9,796 nt of DNA, from the NCBI RefSeq assembly GCF_947253055.1, contig NZ_CAMXYE010000054.1, positions 1-9,796 of the forward strand, in the 5' to 3' direction. A program made the translations under genes and the position numbers. Positions 5,968-9,796 of this stretch are shown piece after piece; within the stretch, counting starts at the first letter, position 1, and every line of letters starts with the position of its first letter. The stretch is from an uncultured Arcanobacterium sp. (GTDB taxonomy: Bacteria > Actinomycetota > Actinomycetes > Actinomycetales > Actinomycetaceae). Under the pieces are notes generated by a model. The model did not search any database, was not told where the DNA came from, and saw only the letters and a program-made list of their open reading frames with translations.

Positions 5968-8249
5968 TCCTTCTCTAAGTTTACCTGTTTATTGACATGG
6001 TCGGCGGGAGTGGAAGCTGGAGCGGAAGCTGGAGCGGAAGCTGAAGTGGGAGCTGGAGCTGGAGCTGGAGCGGAAGCTGAAGCGGAAGCTGAAGCGGAAG
6101 CTGAAGAAGCAGAGAGGCCTTTTTCAGATGATTGGGAGATTGCTTTTGCTCTCCGCCCACTGCGTACTGATTTAGTCACTCCGACTACCAGCACAAGGCC
6201 GATTAAAATAGCTAAAACTAAAGTGCCGGCATTTTCCCAACTAGCGCGAATCCGCATATTTATAGAGGCCGGCGCGCCCACTTCGTGCCCATTTTTATTT
6301 ACGATACGTACCTCTAGCTGCAGATTTCCCGATCCATGTGCCTGCACAGGAATTGCTACGGTAGTGGTGGTTCCGGCCCGTAACTGCGCGGACACTGCAG
6401 CTGGAATTTCTAATCGGCTGTCGGGAGCTTTCACTTTGACCGTCACATTTACGGGTACTGGAAAAGGATTAGTGATGTGTAGCGGTATCTCAGCCGTATT
6501 AGAAATCATATTGATAGTAGAAGATTCTTCCACCTTAATTCCGGAAATTAATTGCGGTGCCGCCAGTTGGTTGATTGCCGTCTTTCGTGCTTTTGGATCT
6601 TTTCGCCAATCAGTAGCCAGCATTCGCTCTGTGTAGTTATCCAAAGCTGCCCTAAAGGTAGCGGGGTTTTCGATGATTTGGATTATCTCATCGAGGGTGG
6701 CGCGATTTATTTGCAAATTTTGCAAATCAGCGGCAGATAATTCCCCGGGATTTATTTCTTGCTCAGAAATTCCACCTTCGTTGAGCTGGCGGGTATTGAT
6801 GTCCTCAATATTCTCTAAAGAAGCAGGCTTCAACCAAGGAGCTTGGAGAAGTGCGCGCACGGCCGTGAGCTCTGTATTCTCTTTCGCCGGGCAGTTTTCC
6901 TGGCAATTTGCGGTACCCTGCTCTCCCGCTGCGGCGTCACTTTCCGTATTATCTACTGCACCAGAGCTGCCATCAACTATACCGCGCTCTATGCGCACCA
7001 CAATTGGCCGCGAATAATTTGGCGCTTGCCCGAAGTGCACGGCACTCAAAGCAATACTCGTCTGCTGGGCATCGAAAGCCGAGAGTTCTAGGTACTCATC
7101 TCCAGTGGGAGCTGGTAGACGCCCATGTAGAGCAGAGCTAATGGCACTGTGGAAAAGCAGCACATTCAACTCACCATCTTCTAGATAGATATGTGAATAC
7201 GGGCTCGGCGTATAGTAAAGTTCTCGCTCGGCGGGCGCGTAACGGTCTTCCATAATTACTTGCGAAATTCCTGTTTGCGCCACTAAATTAAGCGTCTGGG
7301 CGTCGGCTTTCCCTTCTAAAAATATCTGTTCAAGTTTTGGCTCTCCGCCTATATTAAGTGCCTGTTTTTGGGTGCGTTCTACGATTCTCTTAGCTAAACT
7401 CGCTTGCTCGGTGTGGGCAAGTGCCGCAAAATCTACGTCGTGCGTAGGCAGCAGCTGCAGCTTGGCCTGCTTAAAAGAACTTTGCTGCAGCGGTACTTGA
7501 TTTTCTTGCAGAAAAGCTGGATCAACAAAAGCATTTACTCCCGCAATATCCCAGGTGAGAATGCGTTTTTGCAGCTGCACTCCCGCTTCCTTTTTGGATG
7601 CTATTTCTTCTGCGCTCTGCGCGCTTTCTCCCACTACCAACTCTTTAATATCCGGCGTTTCTGCCAGTTTTTTTACTCCCGCCGTCACTGGTAATAGCAC
7701 GGATATGGGCATCGGGGTGATTTCAGCTTCTGGAGCTACGGTAATAAAAGTGCGATCACGGAGATTTTCACCATCCTCATTCCCGGCGATGTGGGCTTGC
7801 ACTTCAATTCCGCGCGCTCCCCATTCAAAAGCCTTAGTGGACCAGGGGCGTTTATCAGCAGGCAGCGTAAGAGTAATTTCCTTGGTTTCCCCTTTCGCCA
7901 AGGAGAGATTCTGCGGGAAAGAGAGAATTGATTTTCCGTCCGTCGTGCCGCGCATCCAGTTATAAATACTTGTTTGGGTGGTGGAAGGAGAATAGGCAGC
8001 TCGTAATTCGAGATTTTCTAGTTTCGCCGCACTTTCTCCCAAGTTTTCCACTCGCAGGCGGAGCGTTAAATCTTTCCCCGGGAGGAGAATTGCTTCCCCG
8101 GTACCAATGATTTCTAGGTGTACGCCTGGGTGAGCAGTATCTTCTTTCTGATTTTCTCCTTGGGCATAGGGAACACCCAGAGTGAGCAGGCAGATTGCCA
8201 TACACAAAGCCACCAAGGAGATGAATAAAGATTTTTTCTTCCCCGCCAT
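5964..8249 (-). CDS. DUF6049 family secreted/membrane protein
   Basis: This 761-aa product matches the conserved actinobacterial family found beside MurJ (Rv3909 in M. tuberculosis); its biochemical function is not established. It has a signal peptide (KKK, hydrophobic 7-27, likely cleavage near YAQG 28-31) and an extracellular beta-rich N-terminal domain (about 40-175). A middle region has family-like segments LLPVTAGV (185-192), LTWDIAGVNAFVDPAFL (231-247) and LLPTHDVDFAALAH (266-279). A second beta-sandwich (about 570-670), one membrane helix (about 676-693), basic RSGRR and a cytoplasmic tail (694-761) rich in Ala/Ser/Pro follow. Two cysteines, C449 and C453, sit in a polar insert of the ectodomain. 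The ATG lies 2 bp after the NUDIX stop, so translation is probably coupled, with GGAG at 8263-8266. Its neighbours suggest a cell-envelope role; this is inference. Confidence 0.88.
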   Translation of the reverse strand: MAGKKKSLFISLVALCMAICLLTLGVPYAQGENQKEDTAHPGVHLEIIGTGEAILLPGKDLTLRLRVENLGESAAKLENLELRAAYSPSTTQTSIYNWMRGTTDGKSILSFPQNLSLAKGETKEITLTLPADKRPWSTKAFEWGARGIEVQAHIAGNEDGENLRDRTFITVAPEAEITPMPISVLLPVTAGVKKLAETPDIKELVVGESAQSAEEIASKKEAGVQLQKRILTWDIAGVNAFVDPAFLQENQVPLQQSSFKQAKLQLLPTHDVDFAALAHTEQASLAKRIVERTQKQALNIGGEPKLEQIFLEGKADAQTLNLVAQTGISQVIMEDRYAPAERELYYTPSPYSHIYLEDGELNVLLFHSAISSALHGRLPAPTGDEYLELSAFDAQQTSIALSAVHFGQAPNYSRPIVVRIERGIVDGSSGAVDNTESDAAAGEQGTANCQENCPAKENTELTAVRALLQAPWLKPASLENIEDINTRQLNEGGISEQEINPGELSAADLQNLQINRATLDEIIQIIENPATFRAALDNYTERMLATDWRKDPKARKTAINQLAAPQLISGIKVEESSTINMISNTAEIPLHITNPFPVPVNVTVKVKAPDSRLEIPAAVSAQLRAGTTTTVAIPVQAHGSGNLQLEVRIVNKNGHEVGAPASINMRIRASWENAGTLVLAILIGLVLVVGVTKSVRSGRRAKAISQSSEKGLSASSASASASASASAPAPAPAPTSASAPASAPASTPADHVNKQVNLEKD
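6010..6105 (-). repeat. 12-bp minisatellite encoding the Ala/Ser/Pro tail of the DUF6049 protein
   Basis: Eight tandem 12-bp units, plus-strand consensus GCGGAAGCTGAA with variants (GTGGAAGCTGGA, GTGGGAGCTGGA, GCTGGAGCTGGA). The minus strand reads as alternating Ala-Ser and Ala-Pro (about residues 714-746). The purine-rich plus strand also keeps an antisense frame open. Each unit is four codons, so copy-number change keeps the frame. Confidence 0.92.
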
Positions 8250-8251
8250 GG

Positions 8252-8782
8252 CTACTCTTTCTCTCCGATGAGTAATTCCTGCGCAGCCTCAATTATACGC
8301 TTCTCGTTATCGTAGGCGAGGCGCTCTGCCACTTCCTCCAGAGCCACCCATTCAGCCAATTCTGCTTCCTGATCAGGATCGTTTAGTACGGTGATTTCTC
8401 CACTGAGTGCTTCGAGCAGGAAATGGTGCACTACCTTGTGCACGCGCCTATCGGTGCCAGAAAACCAATAATCAATAGTGTTCAAATGGCAAAGTACTCG
8501 CCCATGTATGCCAGTCTCTTCCGAAATTTCCCGTGCTGCTGCTTCGGCAGCAGTTTCTTCTCCTTCTAAATGCCCCTTCGGTAAGCACCACTCTAAATTG
8601 CCGTTGCGGGCGCGCCGCGCAATTAAAGCCACATAAGCACGGTTATTTCTCACTTCTACTATTACCCCACCAGCTGAAGTTTCGTTCACAATCGGCAGTT
8701 GGTGGCGGGAAGACGTCCGCCGTTTCCCTGGTAAACGCCGGCGGCGGCGCAAGGGGTGAGTATTATTCTTCGTATTCGACAT
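8252..8782 (-). CDS. NUDIX hydrolase (MutT4-like)
   Basis: NUDIX enzymes cleave nucleoside diphosphates linked to another group, using a divalent metal. The 176-aa product has an Arg-rich N-terminus (11-22), then ETSAGGVIVEV (34-44). The Nudix box is complete: G70, E76, R84-E85-I86, E88-E89, G91-I92, in the spacing GX5EX7REUXEEXGU. WCLPKGHLEGEE just before and into it matches the actinobacterial group next to the CCA-adding enzyme (MutT4 in M. tuberculosis). Substrate cannot be told from sequence; nucleotide-pool cleaning is a guess. ATG 8782-8780 is the only Met codon in the frame, but no clear Shine-Dalgarno precedes it, so weak or leaderless initiation is possible. It is the first gene of the probable operon and is divergent from cca. 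Confidence 0.92.
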   Translation of the reverse strand: MSNTKNNTHPLRRRRRLPGKRRTSSRHQLPIVNETSAGGVIVEVRNNRAYVALIARRARNGNLEWCLPKGHLEGEETAAEAAAREISEETGIHGRVLCHLNTIDYWFSGTDRRVHKVVHHFLLEALSGEITVLNDPDQEAELAEWVALEEVAERLAYDNEKRIIEAAQELLIGEKE

Positions 8783-8852
8783 CGTTTACAGTGGTAGTGA
8801 TTTGGTGTCCTATGCGTTATGAACGGAGCAGTTTTCGTGGCATTCTTAGAGA
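8783..8852. promoter_or_regulatory. Divergent intergenic region NUDIX / cca
   Basis: These 70 bp separate the two divergent start codons (more if cca starts further in), so promoters for both directions are expected here. I see no hexamer pair with acceptable spacing on either strand, and no palindromic operator. Confidence 0.4.
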
Positions 8853-9796
8853 GTGACGAATACTAATTCTCCTTCACAAGGTATAGAAACAAACTTGGGC
8901 GCTGGCGTGAACCAACGTGCGCGGATGCTCGCGCAGGGGCACCAAACCCTGCACTCACTTCCGGAGGCAATTCTTAATCTAGGTACTAGTTTCTCACGTT
9001 ATGGAGAAGAATTGGCGTTAGTTGGGGGGCCAGTTCGAGATGCTTTTCTGGGTGCGCCAGTACATGATTACGATTTCACCACTTCTGCTCGCCCCGAACA
9101 GACGCAAAAAATTCTGGCAGAGTGGGGAGATAATACCTGGGATATCGGTAAGAAATTTGGCACGATAGGTGCGGTAAAAGACGGCTTAGTAGTAGAAGTT
9201 ACCACTTACCGAAAAGAAGAATATGAAAGCGATTCCCGAAAGCCCGAAGTGGAATTTGGGGATACTTTGGCAGGCGATCTGACGCGCCGGGATTTTACGG
9301 TAAACGCTCTAGCCGTTCGGCTTCCAGAATTAGAACTGGTAGATCCGTGCGGGGGAATGAACGATTTAGTAGCGGGCATACTCTCTACGCCGGCTTCTCC
9401 GGAGCAATCTTTTTCTGATGATCCTTTGCGTATTTTACGGGCGGCGCGCTTTACCGCCCAGCTTGGATTTCATGTGACGCCGGAAGTAATGCGGGCAATG
9501 CGTAAGTTGGCGCCGCGTTTAGAAATAGTTTCGGCGGAGAGAATACAGGCCGAGTTGGTGCGGCTAATTTGTGCGCCCTATCCCCGAGCAGGAATAGAAC
9601 TGCTGGCGGAAACGGAAGTACTTGCGAGAGTCTTGCCGGAAGTAGCCGTTTTACGTGAAACGGTGGATGAACATGGGCGGCATAAAGACGTCTATGAGCA
9701 CACGCTTACTGTTTTAGATCAGGCAATAGATTTAGAAACGCCGGCAGACGGGGAAGTACCTGCGCCAGATTTTCGTTTGCGTTTCGCAGCTTTGCT
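8853..9796 (+). CDS. cca: CCA-adding tRNA nucleotidyltransferase, 3' truncated by window end
   Basis: This class II nucleotidyltransferase adds or repairs the 3' CCA end of tRNAs. About 314 residues are visible. Counting from GTG 8853, it shows LVGGPVRD (56-63), the catalytic carboxylates in DYDF (Asp72, Asp74), the RRDFTVNA motif (145-152) and DPLRILRAARF (190-200). The start of an HD-type C-terminal domain follows (DEHGRHKDVYEHT, 272-284), as in actinobacterial members. The start is uncertain: a stop at 8847-8849 limits it, and GTG 8853, TTG 8895, GTG 8907 and ATG 8925 are all in frame without a strong Shine-Dalgarno. All begin upstream of the conserved head domain. It is divergent from the NUDIX gene, as in relatives. 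A degenerate parS-like palindrome is embedded at codons 266-270. Confidence 0.95.
   Translation, partial: MTNTNSPSQGIETNLGAGVNQRARMLAQGHQTLHSLPEAILNLGTSFSRYGEELALVGGPVRDAFLGAPVHDYDFTTSARPEQTQKILAEWGDNTWDIGKKFGTIGAVKDGLVVEVTTYRKEEYESDSRKPEVEFGDTLAGDLTRRDFTVNALAVRLPELELVDPCGGMNDLVAGILSTPASPEQSFSDDPLRILRAARFTAQLGFHVTPEVMRAMRKLAPRLEIVSAERIQAELVRLICAPYPRAGIELLAETEVLARVLPEVAVLRETVDEHGRHKDVYEHTLTVLDQAIDLETPADGEVPAPDFRLRFAAL
9647..9662. promoter_or_regulatory. Degenerate parS-like palindrome within cca
   Basis: CGTTTTACGTGAAACG matches the parS consensus at 13 of 16 positions, with one change in the 14-bp core (9648-9661) and both end bases changed. The surrounding 18 bp (9646-9663) form a palindrome with one mismatched pair. 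It is read as VLRET, the same frame as VSRET in the parA and parB sites. It may be a weak or decayed ParB site, or chance. Confidence 0.4.

Noticed and set aside
5992..6636. 214-codon plus-strand frame starting with Gly/Ala/Glu repeats
   Set aside because: It is kept open by the 12-bp purine-rich repeat opposite the DUF6049 tail and has no family features.

Overview
The window looks like the origin-proximal core region of an Actinomycetota chromosome. The order rsmG, parA, parB on the plus strand, then trxB, pseudokinase, DUF6049 and NUDIX on the minus strand, then a divergent CCA-adding enzyme, matches a widely conserved actinobacterial cluster (in Mycobacterium tuberculosis the stretch from gidB to pcnA). 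Base composition is modest for the phylum, with many A/T-ending codons and AT-rich gaps. That suggests a lower-GC actinobacterium, perhaps Actinomycetaceae-like; this placement is inference. No transposase, integrase, phage gene, CRISPR array or tRNA was seen. I found no new defence or mobile system; this is ordinary housekeeping DNA with some unusual local structure.

Left part (1-2930): the 3' end of rsmG, a 381-bp AT-rich gap rich in inverted repeats, then parA and parB. A perfect parS centromere lies inside parA and a near-perfect one inside parB, so the segregation locus carries its own ParB loading sites. A strong bidirectional terminator (2892-2925) separates parB from the convergent trxB.

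Middle part (2940-8782, minus strand): a probable operon read NUDIX hydrolase, DUF6049 membrane protein, pseudokinase membrane protein, thioredoxin reductase. The NUDIX stop and DUF6049 start are 2 bp apart, and the pseudokinase and trxB are 38 bp apart. The MurJ lipid II flippase normally found between the DUF6049 gene and trxB is absent: only its usual partner module (pseudokinase, one membrane helix, discoidin-like ectodomain) remains, after a 115-bp gap.

Right part (8853-9796): the N-terminal two thirds or so of a CCA tRNA nucleotidyltransferase, divergent from the NUDIX gene and cut by the window edge. It carries a degenerate parS-like sequence at 9647-9662.

Recurring themes: three tandem arrays with a 12-bp (four-codon) period, one at the parA stop codon, one in the pseudokinase linker and one in the DUF6049 tail. 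All are frame-neutral, so length changes would alter linker or tail size without knocking out the gene.
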